This document shows positions 28,932-41,710 of a stretch of 64,000 nt of DNA, one piece after another. Source of the DNA: Apostichopus japonicus. Its lineage: Eukaryota; Echinodermata; Holothuroidea; Aspidochirotida; Stichopodidae. Numbering within the stretch: position 1 is the first letter of the stretch; each line of letters starts with the position of its first letter. Where the stretch lies: NCBI RefSeq assembly GCF_037975245.1, contig NC_092580.1, forward strand, positions 18,329,501 to 18,393,500, read 5' to 3'. The notes below the pieces were generated by a model. That model saw nothing but the letters and a program-made list of their open reading frames with translations, was not told the DNA's origin and searched no databases. The position numbers and the translations under genes are program-made.

Positions 28932-31900
28932 GTATCTGGAAAGAAGCACCAAGAATGTGACCAAGATTGGGGGCCAAAGGTGTCAGGATGAATTCAAGAG
29001 AGCCGACTTCACAATGTATTAGAGTCACTGTACAGATAAACCCAATACACTAGCTGAACTGGTAAGATAAACATATGATCCAATGTTAAGACTATATACT
29101 CAGTTATATGTCCAGCACTATACTTATAGGACTTAAAACAGAAAACACACAGCAGAGTCACAGAATAGCTCGAGATCTACATGAATTCTGAAGAACAGTG
29201 TGAAGATGAATGATGAAATCGTCTAGTTGATACATGCAAATCAAAATTATATAGTGCACATGAAATGATAAGATTTTACCTTTGCATTTGATGAGATTTA
29301 CATACTTTCTACCCAGATGGTTCTAATGTTAAATGTAAAATAAAGTTATTTACAGGTTCATCCCTTCGATACATATCTGTGCAGTTATGGATCTAAGCAT
29401 ACAGAGAGATTGTCGAGTTAATACTGCAGCCATTATTCAGAGAAACTTAAAGATGAGCTATTAATAAAACACACGCATTTTGGAAATACCATGTTCTCAC
29501 CATATGCACTGTAATGTTTTACTATGTTAATACGTTATATACTGTGTGTATAACCTATATATAGTGATGAACAGCAGAGAAATGACTACTACGCGGCCAG
29601 AATTAATTTACAGAGAGCAAGCTGCTGCTTTAAAAGTCTCAACATGGATCTATACCAATGAATCAACAACAAGAAAATGAAAGCTTAGGAATGCTATTAA
29701 TGGGTCACTCCAGTATAATTTATAATGGGGGTAGTGAAAGATATGAAAGGTTCATGGCTATTTGTGGTTTTATGTACCTTCTGTACAGGCATGCATCACA
29801 AATATTGCAGCCTGTGATTTGCTGCTGGTGAGCGCTCGTTAGGCTGTGTGTATGTATATCAGAGGGGAGAGTCTGTGTGTACATGTCATAGGGGAGAGTG
29901 ATGATAAGCTTTCAGAGTTACAGATACCAAGAATGTTTCGCAGAATGCAGAAACACACTCACTCCTCACTGACATTCTTGCTCTTGTGTGCTTTGTGATG
30001 ATAACATCAATCATAAATCTGTTTCTTCTTCTTCTCCTTCCACAATACACAGAAGTCTCTAGATACTTTTATGGCAGGCCAAATGTAAAAAGATATATCA
30101 ATGTGAAGTCAAAGTATGTAAATGTCGTTATAGCATCAATCATGTACATGTGCGTACTGTACACTGTAACACCTGGGGTAGATTCCAGGGAGCCATCATC
30201 TAGGTAGAATGTCCTATATAACATGCTACTTAGATAATTTGCTTATTTTATCAACACTAAAACATGGAACTACTGTATTGATCTATATTGCTAGTGACGT
30301 TGGATGGGAGGTGGAAATGGCTGTGGCTAGTACTGGTAAAAGTAAAGGTGGGGAAATGGAAGGAAGATTTAAGGGAGAGAGAGAAGTGTATATTATAATG
30401 CAGACAATTTTTTTTTTCTTTGCAGAGTGGGGCCATGATACTGTGCAAGTCAAGTCCCAAAGAATACAGTAATTAGCTTGTGAGGGAGTCACAGTTTCTT
30501 GCTATGTGCTTTTCTTTTCAAAACAAGTTAAGGCAGCTTATTGATTCTTTTACCTTGCTATAAGACTAAAAAACAAAAGCAGCTAAGCTACAGGTTACCT
30601 ACTTAACTATTCACTTTGTTTTGTATTCACTCCAATAATGTCCAATCATATATTTTCACACATTGTTCCCCTTCAATCAAGTTTGGAAATTTTTCGGTAT
30701 TGTCCAGGAATCCTGGCGCAGCACGAGTACTGCAACAATTACCATTCATATCCAATCATCCGTCCACACATCGGCGGCATACAGAGGCTTACTCATCGTT
30801 GACTTTGGTGTTCGCTATCAGCCGGGGCGGCGGGCGGTGGTAAGAATGCCAAGCATTCTTACAGTTTCAACCGCCCGTTGTTGCACACATTATTAACTCT
30901 CGATAAACTCCCGGTGATCATTCACCTTATACCAACACAAGTCCTATCAGAGATCAGAGATTTAGAATCTTTGCTTGCCAGGTGCAAAGAGGAATGTTCC
31001 AATTAATGGAAAGAGCAATCATAAAGTCATCATCAGTCTCAAACCAGTTATAAATGCTTTTAAAGAGATCAAATTTAACAATTAAAATAGAAAACTGGTC
31101 ACTTGGTACCTCTTTGTTATCCCAGCTGAGTCATCATCACCTTATCCAGGATGAACAAGCTTAAGCGATGACATTCATTCTACTCTCCCTCAATTACTGT
31201 AGTACTGTAATAATGTATATATACGGTGCTTGCGATAACGAGAGCAACGTCGCCCTCTGTGTTAGTAGTGCACGTTGACATTTAATAAAGTCTTTCCTTT
31301 TTGCACTATCACTATAACACTGATGCTAATTTATATTCTAAACATTACCGCTCATTGCTATCTTTTCTCATGCATACATTTGGTTCAACAGCCATTTCGT
31401 TTGTTCTGAAGGTTCTTAAACAATACTGAGTTGGTTCAACATTTGGGAGATGAATTATGTCTTCAGTTCTAGCATCCTGGAGTAATGTTACTTGACAAAA
31501 GATTTTGTGACTGCAAGTCTGTTATTTTAAGCAATCACATGAAATAGTAGTTCAGAGGACTGACAGAACTTTCTTGGCAATAAATTGTAACCAGTAGGAA
31601 GCATTTGATACATTTTAATTTTTCTAAAAGTCCACCTATACAGTTCTGCATTGATGATTCATCACCATTCTTCAATTCTTGGTGTTAAAACTTCTCTCCT
31701 TGAAATTGCCTTTTAACTTTCCTAACTCTTGAGACATATATGTACCAATGACTCATATATTGTCAAGCAGAACAAAACATTAATTTAGTGCAATTTTATT
31801 TTATGTCTGTTTACTTCAAAAATTTCATACCAGATCTTTTCACTCAAGTAAAGTTCCCCTTACTGGAATTACTAAGCCTGAGCTACACAGATCTATGTAC

Positions 31901-32601
31901 ACATCTTATTTAAAATGTCTCTAAGTAGAGCTTACTTGTTTTCAGTCAAAATCTAAAATCTGCAGCATGCATGCACTGTATTTTAAGGTGAACTATGCAG
32001 TGTAGTTAATCATCAGGGTAATGAAAGTGCCAACGATTAAACTTTAAAATTTTAATACATGGGATCATAAAAAATGTGGAATTTTAACCGGTTTCACCTC
32101 TCTGCTACCGTTTTACTTTAATTGGGCAGTAAATCAGCCCCACCCATTTCCTGAAACTGAATGACTTTAGAAGACCATGGTTGGCTGGATATATAAGATA
32201 TATAAGAATACCTTGTTTTTAATATTCCTTGTTTTAATATCCAGATGATATAAATCATTTTGTTATCCTTTGGACACAAAAAGTAGTACAAAAGAGGTTA
32301 AGTTCTAGACAATGACTAGTTAAGCTGGTAAAATTGTTTACTCCCAAACTTCGTGTACATAGTTAGACCCTCTACCCTAAAATATATTTTAGTAAAGCAG
32401 AAACCAACACCTGTATAGCAGAGAGGAGCCTACCATACTAGATGATAGAATACTGTAGCATATATACATAGGAGATAAGCATACTGTAACGTACTGTATG
32501 AGATAAGCTTAGTCAAAGTACTGTAAAGGGAAAATGCAGGAGGAAGATGGGAAGGAGCAGAAGAGGGAAGGGAACAGAGGAAAAAGACTTAGAGTAAGAA
32601 T

Positions 32602-32656
32602 GGGAGGGGGAGGGGAAGGGGAAGGGGAAGGGAAGGGGGAGGGTGAGGGTGAGGGA
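32602..32656 (+). repeat. GGGGAA-type purine tract with quadruplex potential
   Basis: GGGGAAGGGGAAGGGG-like units and three GAGGGT-type units give more than eight separate runs of three or more G in about 55 bp. This exceeds the usual four-run requirement for an intramolecular G-quadruplex. Confidence 0.85.
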
Positions 32657-33628
32657 AGAAAGAAATCTCAGAATAAATAGCAATCCAGATGAAAGGCAAA
32701 TAACAAGTTTCATAACACAAAAACAGGGCCTAGAAAGACATAAATTCATCAGCGAGAGAACTTGTAGTTCCTGAGAAATCATCAACAGTAATACCACCGA
32801 GATTGATTCAAAACATCAGCTTATTTCATGAGCCCGTAGGTGAGAAGCAGACCGAACCACCGGAGAGACGGCTTTAATGGAAACTTAACTCTACCAAAGC
32901 CATGATCTGTATTCTCATTATTACATGAGTACTAATGCAACACATCAAAACAAGCTAAATCTTCCTTAATTTGAGGCCATCACTGGGGGGAGAGATCATT
33001 GACGGGGCCAGGCAAATAATGTCACTTGGTATAGTAGCAATTATCAGTAGATAGGTCTATAGATAAGTGAGAGGGATTTGGGGGCTAACCCAGACAGTGG
33101 GCTAAACAAGGTCATACCTGTAGTGACCCACTCATCATTGAATGGTGTTAGTCACAGCCCTGACTATTATACCTAAAGAAATCACTATTTCCCTCTCAAC
33201 AGTTCAACAAAAAGATTCAAGACTTTAATACTTCTCGATCACTTTCACAGACTGGCAAACGTCCCCATTGTCATTTGAGAGAAGAATTGATGTCCTGCTG
33301 ATAAAATGAGCCAACTGACCACTTGGCATCGTCACCAACAGGGACAAGATGTTTTAGCAGCTATTATTCATTGACCGACCATGTCACCAATCAGTGCATC
33401 TGCTATTGTCTGAGGATAATTTTACAGGAAGTAAAACTAACCCTACTTTAAATGGTTGTAAACAGTTTGCAGTAGGCATTCCAAGATGTACAGTAAACAG
33501 GAGTTTTCTTTCCATGGACAGTCACGTCGGAATGTGTAGACACTGAGTACTATGTTATCGATTAATAAATCTATAAAATTTAAATCAAGTATTATATATA
33601 TACCAGGTATTACACAGTTGAAACTCCA

Positions 33629-33658
33629 TTTTTTTTTTTTTTTTTTTTTGGGGGGGGG
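33629..33658 (+). repeat. T21-G9 double homopolymer
   Basis: Twenty-one T run directly into nine G. Length in such tracts is easily miscalled. Confidence 0.9.
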
Positions 33659-34044
33659 ACAGGGAGGGAGGTTCTCTTCAATCTCTTGTCTATTTTCTTT
33701 TGGGTGATTTAATTTAAAGATTCCTTAATTTATTCACGAAACATGCTCCATACACATTGTATATCAAGTTTTGTACAACCAGTTAATTTTATACGCACAA
33801 GGCCTATTTTTCAGAGTGAAAGGCGACACATTACCAGTAGACTAAATTTCATTTTTTCTTTCTTTCTTTTACATGTTTCCAGCATATTTTTGCCAATATT
33901 GATGACCTTAGATGTCAATGAAAATATTCGTTTCAATAATTTACCATTCCACAAAGTAAACTTAAGCAAATATAAGCCAGTATAATCATGTACAGTATTA
34001 AGCATCTTCTGGACATATATACACATGTACAATCCTATAATTTC

Positions 34045-34222
34045 ACTAACTTGCATCACAATCATAGTTCGAGCCTTCAGTGCCACCGTCTGGATCTTTG
34101 TGGCACACAGTGGAATGAAATGCACTGTTCTTGCTCTCTCTAGCTCTACAAATGTCTCTGGACCAATCACGTCGCTGCATCCTGCCACCTTAGTCTTCCC
34201 TTTATTTGTGGTGGAGCTCGAT
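34045..34222 (-). pseudogene. Possible decayed LINE reverse-transcriptase tail
   Basis: On the minus strand one frame reads GRLRWQDAAT and a shifted frame continues RRDWSRDICRARESKNSAFH before a stop. A G-R-x-R-W-x-D motif followed by a basic helix is typical of the region after the reverse transcriptase in many non-LTR retrotransposon ORF2 proteins. The two pieces lie in different frames, so the copy would be dead. The overlapping 152-residue open frame (33811-34269) is a third frame and probably not a protein. The call rests on motif resemblance only. Confidence 0.35.
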
Positions 34223-36156
34223 CCATATTTTAAGGTTGGACATAGCACAGTTTTGCAAGATTCCCACAAGCAACATCTTCTGCTATGAACAATCTTAATG
34301 GGTATATTTCTTTTCTTCTTTTCTACATTTTTCCTGTACTTTTACGGTATGTAGAGCAAAGACTTGAACCTTCGTCAAAAGAAAGAAAATCTGTTAAGAA
34401 GAAAATTTGCTTGTATCACCTGGCTCTCTTTACAGCTTGCAGAGGGGGTCATATGATCTTATCTAACCAATACACAGCTAACCTTTAATAGAATTGCACT
34501 CTGTGATATTCAGCAGAGGAAATGAACTGCAAGAATATTTTAAAAGGAAACCGGGATTATACACTAGAGCTGTCTCACCTACTTACAGAACCCATTATAA
34601 AGGCATTACCTGCCTACTGCCTTTCAACTCTATGTTTGAGCACAAAAGCTTTACACCATCTAGTAAAAGAGTTTGGTCCAATTCTAAGGCTAGACAATTG
34701 GTTAATCTTATTTACACTTCTAACACCAGTAAATATTGACAGAATACTGTTCCCACAGAGTCTGGAATTTGGGCTGTAACTATTTTGTGTGTGTGGCCCT
34801 AGCCTTAAAGCAACCGGCCTCCCTCACATAGCCTTTTATCTGAGCGATAGGCCACTTTTTAATCGGCATTGACGACTGCCGCGCTTTTCAACAAGGCTTG
34901 TCAATGTATGCAATAGCACCCTTTGCCTACAAGTTAGAGTGGATTAAGGTTGTGACATTTATTGCTCTTTTTCCTTTCCTAAACCCTCTTGTTTCATTTT
35001 CAGTGTTTAACTTTTAGGAGGGGGAGGGAGTTAACATACATTACATCCTTGTCTCATGTTAGAATGAAGAATCGGCTCTGTCCAACCCTTGACCAGTGAC
35101 CACTTACGAATTAAAATAAAACCCTAGATGGCAACTGCCAATTTCCTTGCTTAAGAACGTCCTCGCATACATTGGTACACAAGGTACTCAATACAAACTG
35201 ATGACAGTACTTCCATAATCATTGTTAGGTACATGTAGTATGCAAACTGGGGCATTTGTTACACAAATTACTTTAAAAAAAATTAATAAACATTGGAGAA
35301 AACCTGAATAAGTAATTCACAAAAGCTACAAACTATAAAGGAAAGCTCTCTCAACAAACTTTTTTTTTCAACAGCATGTGCCATACACAGTAGATAATGT
35401 GTGTTTACAGTAGTCAGTTCAACGTTTCTTAACATAAATTTGTAACATCTATGACATGTTTAAAACACAAACTGAACAGGTTAGAAAAATAATCCAATTA
35501 TTGCCAACAAATTCTTGGCCCAAATTTTCATCTTGTTCAATCTGATGCACTCAATAAAGCCTAGCACAGATAATTTACTGTTTGTGAACATGATATTTTT
35601 TGGGCTTCATTTTATTCATCATCAGCCATCGATTCCCAAAGTGTTCAGATATATTAAACCATCCCCAGTAGGATCTTAACGTAATATAGCTTCTCCATGC
35701 CTGGGTTTCCCTGACTCAACCAATCAACTTTTCACTTCATCATAGGTCTCCGATCCGTTTCTTCTTCCTCATCTACTCTTTGTTAATTTACAGGTAACCT
35801 GAAACCGACGCGTCTCCAAAACACGCGGTTGGCAGCATCCCCCCCCCCCCGCCGTCTTGTCAACATTAATGCTGCGACTACCCATAAAATGCATTTCAAA
35901 GTCTCCCATCCATTTCCAACCTCTCCACATCCCGATAATTTCCAACTTGACCATATCTGACATCCATTTACTGTTCTGAGATCATCACTTAAGTTCACCA
36001 GATGTAAACTGAGCTGCTTCACTCACTCTCTCTCTCTCTTTAGACTCTCTCTATCTCTGCTCTGTCTGCCTTACAAAAGAATCTGTGTCAACAGACACAA
36101 CTCCAATCACTGAATCAGAGCAGGAAGGCCAAGCCCAGATGAATTTATTTGAGCTA

Positions 36157-36200
36157 TTTTTTTTTTCCTTTTTTTTTTTTCTTTCAAAAAAAAAAAAAGA
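36157..36200. repeat. Poly-T tract followed by poly-A tract
   Basis: A T-rich stretch of over 20 bases is followed by CTTTC and A13, forming a low-complexity inverted repeat. Confidence 0.8.
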
Positions 36201-39200
36201 GTCAAAAATATTGAACGGATCGAATGCAACAACTACAAGCACTTTCCCTCCTCTCGATAATGCAAAGTCTTGAAATTGCGTGACTGGGTTAAAATTTGAG
36301 TGACATAAGGTTGTTTCTTGCGAGTTTAAACGATGTACGGATGACAAGCTTGACACGCGTAAAGAATCGAATAAATAATACAGAGAAAGAAAGAAAGAAC
36401 CCGAGTAGAAATTTTTTGGACTGCACAGGATGTGATTTTACATCTGAATGTATAATAGAGTAATTAGCACATTGTGCAACAGAGAAGACATCGCAAAATC
36501 TATTAGCGTGGAATATCTCAAATCGTCTAGAAAATTATGAATAATGAATGAGAGCTATCTATTGAACTGAGAGACTGGTTCCGACTCTATAGCCGTAATT
36601 TATAATCAGCAAAATTTGTAAGATATCGATTCGTAAGAGCACAAACGAAGAAACGGGTGAAACGTGATAGTTGCTTTTAAAGGTTAAAAGATAACCACCA
36701 AAAATGAGACATTTTTCATATTTCAAATTTTGGGGGATTACTGTACCATGACAAAGGCAGCCGCAGTGACTAATTCCCTGAACGGTTTAAAAGCAAAGAC
36801 AACTTTTACGCTATCGGAGGTAGTTGTAATTATTTTAATTAAATGCTCTCTGTATCGGGTTCCACTCCGGTGATGGGCTAATTTAAAAAAGTGATAAAGT
36901 GAAAAGGGAACATTTTCTTACTGGGGAACGAATATACCAGACAGGATGGTATATTTCATATTTTGACGACTCAATACCTTCTCTTATAGTATTTATCATC
37001 ATGAGAGCTTGATAAGAGACTAAACTGTAATTAGTCATAGATTGTATACCAGACATTCGAGATTCCAATCACCGAACCATCGGTGGACAGTTGAACAAGA
37101 ACAGCAATCTTCAACTTCGTTAGTCAAATGTTGGCTTTGTTTACATTTAATTTATTCGCCTTTCTTGGCGGTTCCGCTCCATTTGCACAGGTGAAGATTT
37201 ATCCCCTATAGATCTAGAATAATTCTAGCTTCTTTTCTTAACATTTGTCAAAGCAGAAATCTGACAAACCATCTAATTATACATTGAAATTTGTGATCAA
37301 ATGTATTGTTTTCCAACTTTTCAAGGTACGGACATTCCAGTTTAATTAAATTATCCAATTTTGTCTGTAATTTGTTTCTACAACTACAGCCATTCAAGGA
37401 GAGTTGTAAATTTTTAAAATATTATTTATAATCGATATATTTTAATATTTTAAAACAAAGAATTGCCTGATCGATGCAGGGCCCAACAACCTTGAAACCT
37501 TATATATTGCAGCAAGCAATCTGTTACAAAACCCAGCACTGTGAATGTTCACTGCCTAGTGCCAGCTGAATCAAAAGCCCTTGCCGACAAATGTTCCCCG
37601 TTCCTGGAATAATTGGGTCTACCATGATCCCCAATCGCTGGAACTAGTCTTCACTCTAAATTTGACTGTTTCAAGAAAACCACTGTGACCTACATTTGCA
37701 AGAAAATAATATGGTTCTCATTCTGGAGGTTGGCAAGTTGGTCAAAGAGACAAAGAACGCTAAAAATATTACATACAGACGTGTTTCCATCCAAGACTCT
37801 TTGATATTTTGGTCACCAACTGTGGGTACCCTGAAACTTTATTCTAAACTTGGAGCAAAAAGAGCCATATTTCTGTCAGCTGAGATATCCCAGAATTTTC
37901 AGAAATAACAGTAGGATTTTAAGCCTCATATTCTGCATTCCATTATAGACATTACAGACACAAATCCTGATGGCCTTATTCCTTATTCATTTAATTCCCT
38001 TTCAGTACATTAGGACAAGGTACATTTAACCTCAAGAATTAACCCTTTCGCGAAACAATTAACAAATTAAAAATTTGATTTGTCCACGGATACAGGATTG
38101 AAATGACAGCGCTGGTCTGTAAGAAGATGAATGCACCATTCGATATGCATATATGTGCTAGTATATAGATGCTTTTTACCTACCACTGCTGCTTAATAAT
38201 GAAGATATTGCAGATTGTTTGCTTACCTCTTATTTATACAGCGGCGAAATGACAGGTGGTTAAGGGGGGGGGGGGGAGCCTCGGAGCATTAGGGCCTTGC
38301 ACAAGTCACTCACATCAGGGGACCCAAATAGTCCTTGACCCCTTCCCCCTCCCCTAGCCACTCACAAAATGTCACGTTGTTGTATCCACATGCAATTTAC
38401 ATGTATTATATCTTAGTGAACAAAATAATTATGAGGCCAATTTCAAAACTGTGTCTTGGGACTATAAAGTGGGCAGACTTGCCTCCTTTTAATACTGCAA
38501 AGAGATCGCAACTTTCATTAGTTCAATTCAATTGCTCAGGAAGAACTGTGCTAATTAATTTTAATTAAAAATCACATATCACTTTAATTATGAACTTAGG
38601 ACACCCTTCTTTTAATTCCAATGCAGCATTTGCACAGATTCTGCCAGAAGACCATGTCTTCCATTCCCGACATAGCTCACAGATTCAGCCAATCAGAAGA
38701 TGGAAGACTGCGATGCCAATACTTCCGGAGATGAGTGAACGTATGGTCAGTGATACTACATGTGACTTTGTTCACATACTGTAGTTCAGGTAATTTACCT
38801 TGCCTTTCTAGTATGAGGGAATGATTGGGGGGAGGGGGTTTCACATTGAATGCATTATTATTACTGACATGTGACCTCATAATGTTCAAAATAAAGCACC
38901 TAGGATATTCATTTTGACAAGGCCAAGGTCTGTCCACCATATGTTTTGATATGCATTGCTCCCTTGGTAATATTCCTAGTTGCTGTACTGTACCTCAAAC
39001 TTCTCTGAACTGATCTACTGTAGCTCACTTGATTGGACTGTGTGAACTGAGGACAGGAAGCATGAATGACTTTGAAAGCCAGGCCACAAAGCAAAAATTT
39101 ACTGCATGACAGGTATGTAGACTAGATGCTTGTAAGGCACTAAAATATGAGGGTAAACACCATAAATTTAATTTCACTTTTGATACTGGTAATGGTTAAT

Positions 39201-39759
39201 CTCTTTCCCTATATATATATATTTATATAAGTACCCGATATGTCACGTTTTTTAAAAAAATGTCATATATTGAAGCCATCTGTTTTGGGATTCTTTGGGT
39301 TTGTTGTTCGGTAAACTTTGTATTCAGACAATTTCCCTTAGCGATGTGTACTTTGTTCTTTGCTCATTTACAAAGATTGTGGATGCGCTAAACTAATTCC
39401 ATGTCCATCTCTGACCATGTGTCATGTATTTGTTTTCCTTGCAGTTTCTGGCAATTCTCTCAAACTTTCAATTCCTGGAAACTAAATAAACAGTGATTCA
39501 GGTATGGCTGTTCAGTCCATAACTCATAATTTTTCAAGAATACTTTCTTCATTCACCTCCATGAATGAACCAAAATATCAGTTATTCTCTTTGCTTACAT
39601 TAGTATTTGAACTGTCTTTTTATGGCAGTGTTGCTACTGGCTTAAAAGTTTAAGGAAAAGTCATCAAAGTCATGCTTCTTCAGCTAGAGTCTCTCTGGGC
39701 AAACAACGGTTACCAAAGTCTTAATATCGCCAGTTGTAAACAGTTTCACCGCCTGTCAT

Positions 39760-39787
39760 ATTTCCCTCATGTTAATATGAGGGAAAT
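39760..39787. repeat. 11-bp inverted repeat with 6-bp loop
   Basis: ATTTCCCTCAT and ATGAGGGAAAT flank GTTAAT. It is a short perfect stem inside the long intron. Confidence 0.75.
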
Positions 39788-40869
39788 GTTGGAAGATTTA
39801 CATCTCCCGGCTTGGCAGTATCACCATCAGTCCCATGATGTTAGCCACAGGCTATATACCAGTGTATAACATATGTGGGTCACACATATATGCCTTTAAG
39901 GTTGGTTAACCTTGTCTTCACCACAATATGCATTCCAGACTTTCATATCTGCACCATGAAAATAGCAACTGGGATACATAGCTATGTGTGTGACATTTAA
40001 TACCATTGAAGAAGGCCTGGGCATTGCAAAAACAAGTGTACATATAAACACTCAAATTCATTGATAAAGTAACAAGGAATGTCTTTTATTGGACACTTTT
40101 ATCCATTTCGGTAAAACCCCAGGACTTGTCTTTCTCTCGCCCTCTCTATTTTTACCCTGAAGAAGTAACACAGACAGGTCCATAATTAACTCGAAATGTG
40201 GTCATCGTCCCTTTGAACTGGGCAAATTGTGGCATCCTGTACAAATAACACAAACTGCACTTTGAGATTACCTCAGGTCATCCGAAACATTTGGCAGATA
40301 TTCCACATTGTAGTCTGGTCTCAGCACTTAGCCCACGTAAAGGTAAATTTAGTTTCTATCCCTATTTTATAGCAGTTTTGTTAAAATAGAGTTTGATACG
40401 ATTCATTAATAAATTCTCATGGCTATGTAATTCACAGGACTGCTCAATTTCCATTCAGACATTTAATTATGATAACTTCACAGAACTGAAAAAATTTCTC
40501 ATCTTGAGAGTGATTACTTTAATACAGTCTTTACAGATTCATCTGACGTAGAAATTTAGTTGGGGGACACTGACAAGTCACGAAAGGCTGTTATGTGGCA
40601 AACTGACCATTTGAAGAAAATAAAGTGTGTCACTTTTAAGACAAGACTCAAAAGAGTTGGCATGTGACGGACCATTCCCGTCAAACCAGAAACCAATAAG
40701 ACACGTCCTGGCCATTGACAATGTCAGAAGCCATGAAGAAGCAACGCAACCCGTGTAGGTAAATATATACAACATCATCACAATGCTTTAATTGCTGATG
40801 GCATTCCATTTGAGACAAGGGGAATGCAACAAGATAAATCTCTTATCAGGAGACTGAAGGGATGGATGG

Positions 40870-40990
40870 TGCACATAAACGGGTGGAGGATAATAACGCC
40901 GCCGAGAGGTTCCTCGGATTCCGGTACAGCTGTCTGTGCCTGTCACGTTTCGTGACCAGACTCGGCGCTCGTCAAACATGGCTGTGGCGG
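40870..40990 (-). other. Small CpG-rich patch in the long intron
   Basis: About eleven CpG dinucleotides occur in roughly 120 bp, in an otherwise CpG-poor intron, about 410 bp past exon 3. It includes a perfect inverted repeat GTCACG-TTT-CGTGAC (40942-40956). An open frame on the gene strand begins at an ATG at 40977-40979 with a fair context (GCC before it) and starts MFDERRVWSRN. It has no recognised domain. It may be an internal promoter, an enhancer or an alternative first exon, but none of these is shown. Confidence 0.3.
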
Positions 40991-41395
40991 TTGGTTAGCA
41001 ATATCTGCAAAGGGCATTCATACTTAGTTAAACCTTAGATGGAGGGGACCTCTATAAACAAATGGTACGTTTGGGTGACTTGCGATTTGACGTGAGTGCT
41101 AATGGGGGGAACGGCATGTCTTGGCGGGAACACAGCTGTGTTACAGATGACTCACCGCTCTGTACCGTAAACTTTCATTATCATGTCAAAGCACTGACTG
41201 ATCTTGAAGTGTAGGCTGTATTATCCTTTCATTCAATCCACCCAAAATGGCCTCTAACAAAATACAAATCTCTAAAGGTACCTTTCCAAAACTGCAAACT
41301 TTCAATATTAATCTGCAGAACCAAAAGAGAGCTAGGACGGGTGAAAAATGTTGGACAAGAAGGACTACTATGTGACATGTTGATTGCAAACTTAC

Positions 41396-41494
41396 CGACA
41401 TGACCCTGTCGTGAACTCTCAGCAGCGACCGATTAGCTGGACTGTCTTCAACAATCTTTGATATGATGATACCATCAGAGAGACCAGTCTCGAT
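41396..41494 (-). CDS. PDZRN3-like: PDZRN3/4-like gene, coding exon 3 (middle of PDZ domain 1)
   Basis: This 99-bp exon encodes 33 residues that begin IETGLSDGIIISKIVEDSPA and end RVHDRVMS. The pattern GI-(I/F)-(I/V)-SKIV-x-x-x-PA ... L-x-VHDR is the beta-C/alpha-A/beta-D core of a PDZ domain and lines up with the PDZRN3 first PDZ. The acceptor is TTTCAG|ATC and the donor is TCG|GTAAGT, both phase 0. Spliced to exon 2 it gives FNIIGGTK-IETGLSDGI, a continuous PDZ fold with a short beta-B/beta-C loop. The next residues should be VNG or ING, then the alpha-B helix that completes the peptide groove. That exon was not found in the 41 kb to the left. The open frame ends 5 kb from exon 2, and no stop codon belonging to the gene is seen in the window. 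Confidence 0.92.
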
Positions 41495-41608
41495 CTGAAA
41501 TTCAAATAGTTAAAATTTTAGGGTTTCATAGCATAAAATCAGGTGCCTGGTTTGGATAAATCTTCCACAGTGATTAAGACATTCACTGAACTAGTAGATG
41601 GTCCCATA

Positions 41609-41710
41609 CCAACCACCCTCTCTCGATTCCAACCGCTCTCCCCCCCCCCGCATTACCAACCACTCTCTCCCCATACCAACAACTCTCTCCCGACATGGAC
41701 CACTCTCTCC
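41609..41710 (+). repeat. Degenerate CT-rich tandem repeat
   Basis: Units of roughly 20 bp built on CCAACCACTCTCTCCCC recur about five times, with a C10 run in the second. It lies within 130-220 bp upstream of exon 3 on the gene strand, where it is AG-rich. Confidence 0.7.

Larger units (their letters stand above)
25581..34044. other. Intronic block, nothing recognised beyond simple repeats
   Basis: AT-rich DNA with the G-rich tracts at 25.9 and 32.6 kb, a C9 run at 27892-27900 and the 26-bp duplication. No exon of the PDZRN3/4-like gene was recognised. Confidence 0.55.
34223..40869. other. Intronic block, nothing recognised beyond simple repeats
   Basis: AT-rich DNA with a C12 run at 35839-35850, a G13 run at 38264-38276, the T/A tract at 36.16-36.20 kb and a small hairpin at 39.76 kb. 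No coding exon was found. Confidence 0.55.
1..41395 (-). other. Intron 3 of the PDZRN3/4-like gene (open-ended), or a run of introns with unrecognised exons
   Basis: The donor of exon 3 opens this stretch and no acceptor-plus-exon could be matched to it. I looked for the expected continuation of PDZ1 (VNG/ING followed by an alpha-B helix), for PDZ2 and for the long C-terminal exon. No open frame has PDZ or PDZRN-like sequence. The large 3' exon of this family would show as a frame of several hundred codons and is absent, so the gene must extend past base 1. The stretch is AT-rich and carries the foldback element, a LINE-like remnant, microsatellites and hairpins listed separately. Small exons under about 40 codons could have been missed. 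Confidence 0.6.

Noticed and set aside
33811-34269. 152-residue minus-strand frame, the second longest in the window
   Set aside because: The LINE-like motifs lie in the other two minus frames, so this frame is probably incidental.
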